DNA from: Pseudomonadota bacterium
GTDB lineage: Bacteria > SZUA-182 > DTGQ01
Length of the DNA stretch: 45,919 nucleotides
Reading direction: 5' to 3'
Assembly (NCBI GenBank): GCA_030625085.1
Contig: DAOURK010000019.1
Coordinates: forward strand, 1-45,919
The position numbers were made by a program, and so were the translations under genes. The notes under the pieces were generated by a model. It saw nothing but the letters and a program-made list of their open reading frames with translations. It ran no database searches and had not been told where the DNA came from. Positions 33,791 to 42,149 of this stretch are shown in pieces. Within the stretch, counting starts at the first letter, position 1. Each line of letters opens with the position of its first letter.

Positions 33791-33922
33791 ATGGAAATAT
33801 TCTATTGTTTCACACTTTTAATTGCTCTAGCTTATACCTGTGTTATTATAACCAACATAGACAAATTGATAGTAAAAGCTAAAATGTCTAAAAGCCACAG
33901 GAAAGTTAAAGTTAATGCTTAA
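33791..33922 (+). CDS. Small membrane peptide of 43 residues with a strong ribosome site
   Basis: AAAGGAGG is eight bases before the ATG. The chain is one hydrophobic helix (CFTLLIALAYTCVIIT) then a basic tail (KAKMSKSHRKVKVNA), inside-positive in layout. The last ten bases overlap the convergent end of the AICAR transformylase gene. The strong ribosome site makes this a better case than most short ORFs. Function unknown. Confidence 0.55.
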   Translation: MEIFYCFTLLIALAYTCVIITNIDKLIVKAKMSKSHRKVKVNA

Positions 33923-35198
33923 ATGTCCTCTGTCCGGTATAAACCATAGTAACCTTGGGCTCTGCCTCATTGCAGGCTTGAATGGATTCAAAATCCCGCA
34001 GGGAACCTCCAGGTTGCACGATAGCCTTAATGCCTTCCTTAATGGCAACATCAACACCATCTCGAAAAGGGAAAAAGGCATCGGAAATCATCACTGATCC
34101 GATCAAATTTCCCTTTTCCGCTTTTACCTTATGATCAATGCCTTCCTTTTCGTTGAAAGATCGCCTACCCTCGGCAATCTCCATCTCCAAGCTCTTATAG
34201 GGAAGGCCATGCTCTTGAAAACATAACGCATCTGCATATTTGGTATAGGCTTTATAAATAGCGATCTCGGCCACCCCTACCCTATCCTGCTCACCAGTGC
34301 CGATCCCGATAGTTACGCCACATTTAACATAAATGACTGAGTTAGAGGTAATCCCCTGCTCTACTCCCCAACCAAAAAGCATATCTTCATATTCCGGTTC
34401 CGTCGGTAGTCTTTCAATTTCATATTCTTTTCCCTTATAGGTCGAAAAGGCTGGCTTAAAATCATCTTTGGTATAAATTCTGTTCAATGGAGATTGTTGA
34501 GCTATGATACCCCCATCAATCAAACTTTTGAAATCTATAAAGCGCAAATCCCGATATTTTCCCAATTGATCAACCCGATCAAGGCGAACAATGCGCAAAT
34601 TCTTTCGCAGTTTTAAAATCTCCAGACTGCCCTCTTCATAATCGGGTGCAGCAACCACTTCCAGATAATTTCGACTGATCATTTCAGCTAAAGTTTTATC
34701 CACCGGCCGGTTAAAGGCTGCACAACCGCCAAAAGCGGCAATCCGATCGGCCATATTGGCCTTGTCATAGGCCTCGGAGATTGATGCGCCATAAGAAACC
34801 CCGCAAGGGTTATTATGCTTCATAATGCAGGCAACCGGCTTTCGATTAATATATCGCAAGATATTCAAAGCATTGTCAATGTCAGTAAGGTTAGTCTTTC
34901 CGGGGTGTTTACCGAATTGCAGCAAATTTTCTTCCTTTAATGAGCTGACCAGACCATTATGGGGATCAATAAACTTACAGCCTCCGAGGATTAGGTTCCC
35001 ATTTACCAATTCATACAAAGCCGCCTCCTGGCCGGGATTTTCTCCATATCGAAGGCCCTTTTCCACCAATCCTCCACCATCAGTAATCTTCCAGGTTCGC
35101 TTTTTGTAAATCAAGGTTTGGTCACCAAATTTGATGGTCATCTCTTCTGGAAAATGATCATCCATAATAGTTTTATATGCTTGCTTATAATCCGCCAT
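33912..35198 (-). CDS. purH: Phosphoribosylaminoimidazolecarboxamide (AICAR) formyltransferase, stand-alone
   Basis: 428 residues. It carries the transformylase half of PurH only: LRYGENPGQEAALY, then CIMKHNNPCGVSYG (catalytic Lys-His), AFGGCAAFNRPVD, and the C-terminal SDAFFPFRDGVDVA, then GIKAIVQPGGSLRD. The N-terminal MGS-like IMP cyclohydrolase domain is absent and no sign of it lies upstream, so cyclisation must be done by a separate protein elsewhere, a known arrangement in several anaerobes. It transfers a formyl group from 10-formyl-THF in purine synthesis. The fusion-type gene symbol is used loosely. Confidence 0.92.
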   Translation of the reverse strand: MADYKQAYKTIMDDHFPEEMTIKFGDQTLIYKKRTWKITDGGGLVEKGLRYGENPGQEAALYELVNGNLILGGCKFIDPHNGLVSSLKEENLLQFGKHPGKTNLTDIDNALNILRYINRKPVACIMKHNNPCGVSYGASISEAYDKANMADRIAAFGGCAAFNRPVDKTLAEMISRNYLEVVAAPDYEEGSLEILKLRKNLRIVRLDRVDQLGKYRDLRFIDFKSLIDGGIIAQQSPLNRIYTKDDFKPAFSTYKGKEYEIERLPTEPEYEDMLFGWGVEQGITSNSVIYVKCGVTIGIGTGEQDRVGVAEIAIYKAYTKYADALCFQEHGLPYKSLEMEIAEGRRSFNEKEGIDHKVKAEKGNLIGSVMISDAFFPFRDGVDVAIKEGIKAIVQPGGSLRDFESIQACNEAEPKVTMVYTGQRTFKH

Positions 35199-35419
35199 TG
35201 AGATCCATCCCCTTTCTAAGGTAGATTAAATATAACGATTCTTTCAGTCTGTCCCTAGCTGTCAAATTTTCTCTTTTTTAACCAGCAATTTTAATTATGA
35301 AAAGCAGAGGAACGTTTAAAAAACATAAGCAAAATATTAGTATTTGGATATACTAAAAAAAATAATATAATCTATCAGACTATATATGTCAATTAAAGAG
35401 TAAGCAATTTATTTTCTGC

Positions 35420-35640
35420 AATTCTCATTAACTTATAACTACTTCAAGGAATTCATTCAAAGAGAAAATCTAAAAGGGAAGGTAAGCCTCTACTTCGGCT
35501 TCTATGGCGGTGGGCTATATAGCGGAGGACTATATGGGGGATATTACTGCGCGGAACTCTACTGTGGCTCATATGGGGGTGGACCATATGAGGGATATTA
35601 CGGGGAGGGAGCAAGGCTAAAGCCTACTGTCCATTCGGTC
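35420..35640 (+). pseudogene. Gly/Tyr-rich open stretch, likely relic of a secreted repeat protein
   Basis: An open frame without any ATG in the usable region reads LYFGFYGGGLYSGGLYGGYY and then SYGGGPYEGYYGEG. The composition (Gly, Tyr) suggests a degenerated cousin of the Tyr-rich secreted proteins at 29935 and 45491. It has no start codon, no signal peptide and no ribosome site. The piece after it (AAGGCTAAAGCC, near 35612) looks like a worn family B half. The remaining part of the 35199-35736 gap is AT-rich without other features. Confidence 0.35.
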
Positions 35641-35678
35641 CTTGAAACGACAGCTAAAAATGACAACTGCTTTTTATC

Positions 35679-35736
35679 TTTGCTTTGCTTTGCTTTGGTT
35701 TGCTTTGGTTTGGTTTGGTTTGGTTTGGTTTGGTTT
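35679..35736. repeat. Pentanucleotide tandem repeat TTTGC/TTTGG
   Basis: About eleven 5-bp units, first mostly CTTTG-type then seven or so GGTTT-type, ending exactly at the stop codon of the minus-strand RNase H-like gene (stop at 35737-35739). A one-base switch in the unit again suggests stepwise expansion. Confidence 0.9.
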
Positions 35737-36090
35737 TTAAGCTACCACCTTAACTCTAACCTCCTCAAAATTATCGATCATATTGCTGATATCATCATAA
35801 AATCCATAATAATCCATAGAATCTTCTCTTAGACCATTTTCAATAATAGTTCCCAAAAATGAGTTATCAGTTAAAATTAAAATTCTTCTCAGTCCAAAAT
35901 TTTTCGCTTCTTTTAACCCAATGTACAACCCTGATAAATCCCGAAAATTTTTATCCTGCAACAAAGCATTCTCTTTAATTTTCTTGATTATCTTTCCTTC
36001 TTTATCCTTTAATGATACGCAGACATTAGATAGATTATTCTCTAATGACATATTGTTGATTGAAATAAAAAATTGCTGTAACTCGCTCAT
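35737..36090 (-). CDS. Small RNase H-like fold protein (RVT_3-like), probably inactive or divergent
   Basis: 117 residues from the ATG at 36090 (AAGGATGGG before it); four more codons are possible from 36102. FRDLSGLYIGLKEAKNFGLR, then RILILTDNSFLGTII, matches the AEYxALIxGLxxAxxxG..DS pattern of stand-alone RNase HI-like proteins. The N-terminal strand (CVSLKDKEGKII) lacks the first catalytic Asp, and the usual Glu in AEYxAL reads Asp in this chain. If the fold is right, catalysis may be lost or altered. I recognise this from pattern only. It is monocistronic and ends at a tandem repeat. Confidence 0.5.
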   Translation of the reverse strand: MSELQQFFISINNMSLENNLSNVCVSLKDKEGKIIKKIKENALLQDKNFRDLSGLYIGLKEAKNFGLRRILILTDNSFLGTIIENGLREDSMDYYGFYDDISNMIDNFEEVRVKVVA

Positions 36091-36165
36091 ATTTATACCC
36101 ATCCTTCGTTTATTCGACTAATGACTAAAAAAGTAGCGATTAATAAATCAAACCGGATAGATAAT

Positions 36166-36245
36166 CCTAACCCGGACAAGCCGAAATTAAAAAAGTTTTA
36201 AAGATTTTCTGCCATAAAAAACACGAATATTACAATTAAAAACCT
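36166..36245 (-). repeat. Dispersed roughly 80-bp repeat, family C, copy 5 (minus orientation)
   Basis: CCTAACCCGGACAAGCCG, then AAAGATTTTCTGCCATAAAA and ACACGAATATT: the reverse complement of the family. It lies about 75 bp upstream of the RNase H-like gene start, in the same relative orientation as the copies before nadK and yjbQ. Confidence 0.8.
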
Positions 36246-36334
36246 AAAACGTTAATTAGTTAGAGTACTATACTTATTAAATTTTCCCTTAATTTTATAA
36301 ATTTCGAAAAGCCATTTCCAATAAATCAAGATAT

Positions 36335-36435
36335 GATAAATTCGTAAAAAGTCATTTTTACAAAATTTGAGTTACATAAATTCAATAAGTTATGTTGTGC
36401 GAAGCCCCCAATTTTGGACTTTTTACGAAGCCATC
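36335..36435. repeat. Palindromic MITE-like element, family A, copy 4
   Basis: 101 bp: GATAAATTCGTAAAAAGTC and GACTTTTTACGAAGCCATC. The interior is nearly identical to the copy at 12148. Confidence 0.9.
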
Positions 36436-36559
36436 AAGATGTAAATAGTTATACACATTATTTATATCGGAAAATAAAATACTATTATAGGAGCCTAAAG
36501 AATAATTTTAACCAACAAAACTATAGTGTTGTTTGATCCTAAAATGTTACTATTTTATA

Positions 36560-36616
36560 TAGCGCAGGGTTCTAAGCCTTGCTAAAGAGGGCGAAGCAAG
36601 CTAAAGCCCTACGCTA
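36560..36616. repeat. Family B palindrome, copy 6
   Basis: TAGCGCAGGGTTCTAAGCCT facing AAGCTAAAGCCCTACGCTAC. The 36103-36716 gap holds families C, A and B in a row and no ORF. Confidence 0.8.
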
Positions 36617-36716
36617 CAGCAAGCAATATAAATGCTGTAAGAGAAACAAAATTAAAATTACCTACTGCTTACTTCAAAAGGTTGTTTAGTCCAAAAGGAT
36701 ACAGTAGAATAACGAT

Positions 36717-37442
36717 ATGTATCAACCAAGAGTATATCGGCGTATTTGTCAACCTGAAGATTTGATTTCTTTTTTGGTAGAAATAAAGGAAACAGATTTA
36801 TTCATTCTGGCAGAAAAAAATTTATCCACACAAGCAAAAAAAGCAGCCCAAAACTGTCGAGGAATTATCGAAAAATATATCAAACAAAAGCCTTCATTCC
36901 TTACCAACCTGGCCCCAATTCCTCATGATCCCTTTGCCCCTCCAATTATCGCTTCTATGATTTGGGCTGCTCAGAAAACAAATGTTGGTCCCATGGCTGC
37001 AGTTGCAGGTGCTGTAGCTGAATTTGTTGGCCGGGAACTATTAAAACATTGTTCACAGGTTATCATAGAAAATGGGGGAGACATTTTTTTAAAAAGCTCA
37101 AAAAAAAGAATTATCCGCATACAGGCTGGAAAATCTTCCTTTAATAATAAGATTGCCCTACAAATAGAAGCTGAACAATCTCCTTTAGGAATTTGCACCT
37201 CTTCCGGCACAGTAGGGCATTCCCTGAGTTTTGGCCGTGCTGATGCCGTAGTTGTTCTCTCCCCATATACAGCTTTAGCTGATGCCGCCGCAACTGCCAT
37301 TGGAAATATCATCCAAACAAAAGATGACATCAACCCGGCACTTGAAAAAGCTAAAACCATCAAGGGTGTAACAGGGATTATTCTTATTAAAGATGACCAA
37401 GCCGGGTTTTGGGGAGAGGTAAAAATAATTAAAACGAGTTAG
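36717..37442 (+). CDS. UPF0280 family protein (ApbE-like fold)
   Basis: 241 residues. Family pattern: MYQPRVYRRICQPEDLISF at the start, then GPMAAVAGAVAEFVGRELL, IIENGGDIFLKS, GICTSSGTVGHSLSFGRADA and ALADAAATAIGN. The last motifs resemble the FMN-transferase ApbE fold, which is thiamin/flavin related; the actual reaction is not known. Its stop is formed where a family D repeat begins. MnmA follows 229 bp downstream, also on plus. The family call is sure. Confidence 0.9.
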   Translation: MYQPRVYRRICQPEDLISFLVEIKETDLFILAEKNLSTQAKKAAQNCRGIIEKYIKQKPSFLTNLAPIPHDPFAPPIIASMIWAAQKTNVGPMAAVAGAVAEFVGRELLKHCSQVIIENGGDIFLKSSKKRIIRIQAGKSSFNNKIALQIEAEQSPLGICTSSGTVGHSLSFGRADAVVVLSPYTALADAAATAIGNIIQTKDDINPALEKAKTIKGVTGIILIKDDQAGFWGEVKIIKTS

Positions 37443-37490
37443 ACAGAATAACAGGATTTTACAGGATTTTTTTATCCTGTCCATCCTGTA
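37440..37490. repeat. Family D element, copy 3, supplying the UPF0280 stop codon
   Basis: TTAGACAGAATAACAGGATT, then TTTTTATCCTGTCCATCCTG. The TAG stop of the UPF0280 gene lies within its first bases, so the insertion may have set the C-terminus. Confidence 0.75.
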
Positions 37491-37670
37491 AATAAGTTGA
37501 AACGCTGTATAAGTAAATTAAAATTTCTGATAGTTTAATTAGTTCATTTCCCTGGTCGTGGCTTCGCGGCGTAAATTTTTTAATTACGAATTACTAACGG
37601 CTGGGAATGTCCATAAAAAAAATTTATGATATAAAAGCACCAAGCCGACAAAAGGGAACACAGATTATCC

Positions 37671-38804
37671 ATGGGGAAAAAACCAGAAATTCCTTTTACC
37701 AAAAAAGCAAAAGTGCTTGTTGCCATGAGCGGTGGCGTAGACTCCTCGGCAGCGGCTTATCTGCTGGCCGAACAAGGTTATAACTTGACAGGAGTATACA
37801 TGAAACTGCCGGTCTTCTCCTCCTCTTCAAACAAACTACAGACTGACCCTGATGAAATCAATCAGGGACTTGAAGATGTTCAAAAGGTTTGTCAAAAGCT
37901 GGATATTCCTCTATTAGTTATAGACTGCCGGCAGGAATTTCAAAAAGAAGTAATTGATGCTTTTTGCCGGGAATATATGGCAGGCAGAACACCTAATCCC
38001 TGCATAGTTTGCAATCAAAAAATAAAATTCGGTCTTCTTATGGAAAAGGCCAGGTCTTTAGGCTTTGATTCTTTAGCAACCGGCCATTACGTATCTTTGG
38101 ATCAAGATAGACAATCAAAGAATTTTTTTCTAAAACGGGCCAAGGATATCCACAAAGATCAGTCGTATTTTCTCTATACGCTCAGCCAATTACAACTGCG
38201 GCACATTCTTTTCCCTTTGGAAAATTATAATAAGACTGAGGTTAGAGCTATGGTAAAAAAACTTGCTTTGCCCATTCATGATAAATCGGAAAGTCAGGAG
38301 ATTTGTTTTATTCCAAAAGGAGATTACAGTGAATTTTTAAAAAACCGGACACTGAATCAAGCAAAAGAAAAGGGCCCAATTCTGAACCTTCAAGGAAAAG
38401 TGCTGGGTTATCATAAGGGGATATATTCTTATACCATTGGTCAGCGCCGTGGACTTGGGCTCTATAATCCCAGTCCTTTATATGTTCTCGCCATCGATCC
38501 GAAACAAAATGCCATTATTGTGGGCGAAGAATCCGAGACCTATCAGGACGAGTTAATTGCCACCCAATTGAATTGGATGTTGATCCCCTCTCTCAGGGCA
38601 CCTCTAAACGCTTATACGCAAATCCGATATCGCCACCAGCCTAAGTTGGCCACCATCTTCCCCTTGGGAAATGATCAAAAGACCGCACTCGTTCGCTTTC
38701 ATGAGCCGGTAAAATCTATTGCTCCGGGGCAATCAGTCGTCTTTTATCAGAAAAATCGAATCTTGGGTGGAGGCGTGATTGACAAGGCCGGCAGACAAAC
38801 CTAA
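37671..38804 (+). CDS. mnmA: tRNA-specific 2-thiouridylase
   Basis: 377 residues, normal size. It thiolates U34 of Lys, Glu and Gln tRNAs using ATP and sulphur from a Tus/IscS relay. The PP-loop reads MSGGVDSSAAAYLLAEQG at about residues 19-36. Catalytic Cys residues lie in NPCIVCNQKIKFG and in DKSESQEICFIPKGDY. GHYVSLDQD and the C-terminal GQRRGLGLY, then QSVVFYQKNRILGGG, are typical. No redox-sulphur partner lies nearby. Everything is intact. Confidence 0.96.
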   Translation: MGKKPEIPFTKKAKVLVAMSGGVDSSAAAYLLAEQGYNLTGVYMKLPVFSSSSNKLQTDPDEINQGLEDVQKVCQKLDIPLLVIDCRQEFQKEVIDAFCREYMAGRTPNPCIVCNQKIKFGLLMEKARSLGFDSLATGHYVSLDQDRQSKNFFLKRAKDIHKDQSYFLYTLSQLQLRHILFPLENYNKTEVRAMVKKLALPIHDKSESQEICFIPKGDYSEFLKNRTLNQAKEKGPILNLQGKVLGYHKGIYSYTIGQRRGLGLYNPSPLYVLAIDPKQNAIIVGEESETYQDELIATQLNWMLIPSLRAPLNAYTQIRYRHQPKLATIFPLGNDQKTALVRFHEPVKSIAPGQSVVFYQKNRILGGGVIDKAGRQT

Positions 38805-38839
38805 CCCTGCAATTCTAATTTTAGATCTTTAGATGTAAT

Positions 38840-38912
38840 GCGCAGGGCTTTATTAGCCCTGCAAAAAAAACGCCTTTTTGGGGGATTAAGCAAGGCTAAA
38901 GCCCTGCACTAC
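38840..38912. repeat. Family B palindrome, copy 7
   Basis: CGCAGGGCTTTATTAGCCCT facing AAGGCTAAAGCCCTGCACTA. The gap 38805-39173 also holds a heptamer tandem (38966-39020) and the short element at 39027-39068. Confidence 0.8.
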
Positions 38913-38965
38913 AGTTAGCATTTTAAACCTGACAAGTCAAAATTAATTGCCGAAGCTAACCCTTT

Positions 38966-39020
38966 AAATTACAAATTACAAATTACAAATTATGAATTAT
39001 GAATTATGAATTATGAATTA
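38966..39020. repeat. Heptanucleotide tandem (AATTACA then AATTATG)
   Basis: About three AATTACA units followed by four or five AATTATG units. It resembles the one at 12028-12107. Confidence 0.85.
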
Positions 39021-39173
39021 GTGATCAGCCGGGAAGCCGCATAAAAAAATGGGAATTTCTATGCTATAGTTTTTTAGATAATTAATTACTATTTTTTATT
39101 GTTGCAATCTTTTTAAAATTAAGGATTTCGAGAGAATATTTTTGTAATTAATTATCTGAACGTCTATATTTAA

Positions 39174-39413
39174 TCAATCCTCATCTTTCTCCTCTGGAGA
39201 TTCTTTCATAACCTGCTTTGGAGGTCCCTCAACCTTTTTAGGCATCTCTCTAATACCTGATTGAAAATTCTTAATCCCTTTTCCCAAAGCGCCACCTATT
39301 TCAGGTATTCTCTTGGCCCCAAAAATGAGGAAAGCGATAAACAAAATTATCAACATCTCAGACATGCCAGGATGAAACATCCCTGTAAATCCAGACAATC
39401 CTGAATAAAACAT
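39174..39413 (-). CDS. tatA: TatA/E-family twin-arginine translocase component
   Basis: 79 residues. One N-terminal membrane helix (MLIILFIAFLIFGA) then the hinge FGAKRIPEIGGALGKGIKNF, diagnostic for TatA, then an acidic tail. The N-terminus of about 19 residues before the helix is slightly long; ATGs at residues 12 and 17 are alternatives. TatA oligomers form the passage for folded proteins. No tatC is seen in this window. Confidence 0.88.
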   Translation of the reverse strand: MFYSGLSGFTGMFHPGMSEMLIILFIAFLIFGAKRIPEIGGALGKGIKNFQSGIREMPKKVEGPPKQVMKESPEEKDED

Positions 39414-39549
39414 ATTTCATTCTCCCTTCCTTTTCTCAATATGAAAACCTTATATTTACACCTTTTCCTTCTTTAACCCTCGTTAAACTCTCGACTTAGC
39501 TGCAACTAATCTAACTACTCATTAACTCGTTCTTAATTAATTGTCTTTT

Positions 39550-40362
39550 TTAATAATGGGTAAGGCTTCCGTCTCTCTTGGCCCGGTTTACGGCAAATCG
39601 AAAGCTTAAGATACTCAAAGGCACCATTACTAATGAAAATATCCCCAAGCCAAGGATATTAGGTCCCAGCGCCGTAAAGGAACATCCCATCAACAGCGCT
39701 CCTCGCATCCCTTCAAGAGAATAGGTAAGGGGAATAATATAAGAAAATTTTCTCAGCCAGGAGGGTAAAACGGTTATCGGATAATAGACCCCGCCCAAAA
39801 ATAAAGAAAGACCTGTAAAAAGGCTGGCTATAGGATCACCTTTTTTTAAAACCATGATAAAGCTGGCTGAAATAATGCCGATGCTGCTAAACGTGGTTAT
39901 GGTCAATAACAAAATCACCAAAGCACCCAATACATTGGCTTGACTGATATTTACATTAAACAGGAAAACACCGAGCAGCAAATACACAATTACATGAAAG
40001 GATGTCCAAATAAAACTATAAAAAGACGAGGAGATAATGATGGTGGGTATCTCCGTCTGAGTAACCAGAATAGCCTCCAGTGTCCCCATCATCTGAGCGT
40101 CTCTAATACTTTTGGAAAAACTTTGCAGAGATGTTTCCAGATAATTGGTAAAGGCAACACCTATTAATACAAAAGAAAAATAATCTCCGCCGTAAGGTTC
40201 CAGGTAAGAAACTACTGCACTACCAAATAATTTTGATAAAAAATAAAATACCAAAACAGAGATGAAGATTAAAAAAAATTGAAAGAAAAAATCAGCTTTA
40301 TAACTGGTTGCCTCAATAAAATCGCGATGGATAAAGGCAAAAGCCTTCCTTATAAAATTCAC
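39550..40362 (-). CDS. ABC-2 type exporter permease
   Basis: 270 residues with six membrane helices (for example FFLIFISVLVFYFLSKLF, FHVIVYLLLGVFLFNV, ALVILLLTITTFSSIGIISA). The family's FTNYLETSLQSFSKSIRDAQ cytoplasmic loop and the PITVLPSWLRKFSYIIPLTY motif are present. It forms the membrane half of an exporter with the ATPase encoded 25 bp upstream on the same strand. The substrate is unknown; ABC-2 partners export polysaccharides or drugs, and nearby fcl/gmd do not form one operon with it. Confidence 0.92.
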   Translation of the reverse strand: MNFIRKAFAFIHRDFIEATSYKADFFFQFFLIFISVLVFYFLSKLFGSAVVSYLEPYGGDYFSFVLIGVAFTNYLETSLQSFSKSIRDAQMMGTLEAILVTQTEIPTIIISSSFYSFIWTSFHVIVYLLLGVFLFNVNISQANVLGALVILLLTITTFSSIGIISASFIMVLKKGDPIASLFTGLSLFLGGVYYPITVLPSWLRKFSYIIPLTYSLEGMRGALLMGCSFTALGPNILGLGIFSLVMVPLSILSFRFAVNRAKRDGSLTHY

Positions 40363-40387
40363 TTATTTACCCCATAAATTTATATAT

Positions 40388-41413
40388 TTAATCGGATGTA
40401 TATTCACCGGTATATTTTGAATAAATTTCGTAAAGAGGTATCTCTTTCTTGAAGCAACTCTCTATTTTTCCGCCATTATTAATTATACAAGCTATAATTT
40501 CCGATATCCCAAGTTCCTTTTTTTTATTGATGGTAATTTCAATTTCACGCCCCTCTGCCTTTTGGCCAAGCGCTTTTATTTCAGCATCCTCTTTGAAGTG
40601 TTGCTGCACTTTTTCTAAAAAAAACAAAGGACCCGCTGCGTCCGTTTTTAAACAAACCACATAACGATCTGGCTCTTCAATAATATGGCTCAACTCACCT
40701 AACGTCCCACAAGCTTTAATCTTTCCCTCATGAATGAAAGCCATTCGATGCCCAATCTCTTCTACCTCTTTAAGGTTGTGCGTAGCTAAAAAAACAGTTT
40801 TCCCCTGCCGGCCGACAATATCATCATAAATAAACCGCCGTAAAAGATTGGCAGAAGTCGGATCCAGAGCACGTGTGGGTTCATCCATAAATAAAATTTG
40901 AGGTTCAGCTAAAAATGCCCTGGCAATAGCCAATTTTTGTTTCATACCCTGAGAAAAATCTTTAAACATAACGCCGCCCATTTTCTCCAAGCCAACCAAG
41001 CCCAGGGTCCTTTTAATTTTCTGCTTCAACTCCGAAGCACTCATATTATTTAACAGACCGAAGAATTTCAAATTTTGATAGGCATTCAATCGCCAATAAA
41101 AACTTCTTTCATCGCTGATGACATACCCAATCGCCCTTCTCACCTCTTTCGGATTTTTAACCACATCATGCCCATTTACCAAGGCCCTGCCGTGAGTCGG
41201 CAAGGCCAAAGTACACAGCACCTTAATCAAGGTGGTTTTACCTGCACCATTGGGCCCTAATAAACAAAATATTTCTCCCTTTTTAACCTTCAAAGAAACA
41301 TTATATAAAGCAGTATTTTTTTCTTTTGAAAATGGAGAAAATAATAAATCCCGAAATCGTTTATTCTGAGGGAATTCTTTGATTAGTTGGAAAGTCTCAA
41401 TAGCATAGGGCAT
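40388..41413 (-). CDS. ABC transporter ATP-binding protein
   Basis: 341 residues from the ATG at 41413; a GTG at 41428 would add five. Walker A is LLGPNGAGKTTLIKVL, signature FSQGMKQKLAIARAF, Walker B ILFMDEPTRALDP and the H-loop ATHNLKE. The long C-terminal extension (about 110 residues after the ATPase core) resembles substrate-related tails of ABC-2 exporters. It works with the downstream permease. The family is sure. Confidence 0.94.
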   Translation of the reverse strand: MPYAIETFQLIKEFPQNKRFRDLLFSPFSKEKNTALYNVSLKVKKGEIFCLLGPNGAGKTTLIKVLCTLALPTHGRALVNGHDVVKNPKEVRRAIGYVISDERSFYWRLNAYQNLKFFGLLNNMSASELKQKIKRTLGLVGLEKMGGVMFKDFSQGMKQKLAIARAFLAEPQILFMDEPTRALDPTSANLLRRFIYDDIVGRQGKTVFLATHNLKEVEEIGHRMAFIHEGKIKACGTLGELSHIIEEPDRYVVCLKTDAAGPLFFLEKVQQHFKEDAEIKALGQKAEGREIEITINKKKELGISEIIACIINNGGKIESCFKKEIPLYEIYSKYTGEYTSD

Positions 41414-41540
41414 AAAAAATATTCTCACATAATTTTTACAAATTTATTTTCTGATAAAAATGCCTAAACAGATGAACTTCCAATAATAAAAATTAAGGGC
41501 TAACAAATTAAAAAATTTGGGTTAAGCAATCCTCTTGCTC

Positions 41541-41732
41541 TTATTTTTCGAAGGTAATTGCATTTACAGGACAAATTTCAACTGCCTCATAACAGGCATT
41601 CGAAATCTTACCCATAGGTATCTCTTCACCAATAACGAGGGCTTTCTCATCACATACTTCAAATACCTCAGGACAAATTTCTTCACATTGCCCACAGCCT
41701 ATACACAACTCCTCATCTATAAAAGCCTTCAT
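41541..41732 (-). CDS. Small [4Fe-4S] ferredoxin
   Basis: 63 residues. CIGCGQCEEICP gives three cluster ligands and a fourth Cys, and CYEAVEICP near the end supplies the last ligand. The arrangement is that of Desulfovibrio-type single-cluster ferredoxins in which two Cys may form a disulphide. It is a probable electron carrier for enzymes such as the kor complex. It starts 22 bp after the cyclophilin-like stop, so they are probably co-transcribed. Confidence 0.9.
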   Translation of the reverse strand: MKAFIDEELCIGCGQCEEICPEVFEVCDEKALVIGEEIPMGKISNACYEAVEICPVNAITFEK

Positions 41733-41753
41733 TATTAATCAATCCCTTATTAA

Positions 41754-42137
41754 TCAATCCTTTTTTTGTGATAAAACAATAAAATCCCCGTCTTTAAAAT
41801 CTTTTAACTTTTTCGGATCATCGGTCAGGCGGCCTATTATATTGACTTCACCTGCCGGAACAATTTCATCATCACTCTCGCTCAAGGGCGTTGGCCCGAA
41901 AAAAATGCAAAAGGCCTTCCCAATTGGCCAGTAACCTATATCACCTAATCCCACTTTGTCGCTGAGATTTTCCTTGGATTCATTACTAATGGGAATAGAA
42001 AAATAAATCTCATTCCCCCACAAATTTCCGGATGACTCAATCGGCAATTTCTCCAAAATTAATTTCGCCATAGGAGAATCGTTCAATACCCCTTCTACTG
42101 TAATATCACCGGCTTTAATAAATATTTTCTGAGGCAT
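41754..42137 (-). CDS. Cyclophilin-like fold protein (TM1367/DUF369 type)
   Basis: 127 residues from the ATG at 42137, with GGGAG five bases before; a 42149 ATG would overlap that site. The chain shows IFIKAGDITVEGVLNDSP, then NLWGNEIYFSIPI, then VGLGDIGYWPIGKAFCIFFG and IIGRLTDDPK, the pattern of the small beta-barrel cyclophilin-like family of unknown role. The Trp/Gly in GDIGYWPIG is its hallmark. It precedes the ferredoxin on the same strand. Confidence 0.82.
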   Translation of the reverse strand: MPQKIFIKAGDITVEGVLNDSPMAKLILEKLPIESSGNLWGNEIYFSIPISNESKENLSDKVGLGDIGYWPIGKAFCIFFGPTPLSESDDEIVPAGEVNIIGRLTDDPKKLKDFKDGDFIVLSQKKD

Positions 42138-42149
42138 ATATACTCCCAT

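Noticed and set aside
39027-39068. Short element CCGGGAAGCCGCATAAAAAA and its relatives (29761, 42346, 12112) as a separate mobile family
   Set aside because: Only two copies match well and no ends can be defined, so it is mentioned in gap notes rather than called as a family.
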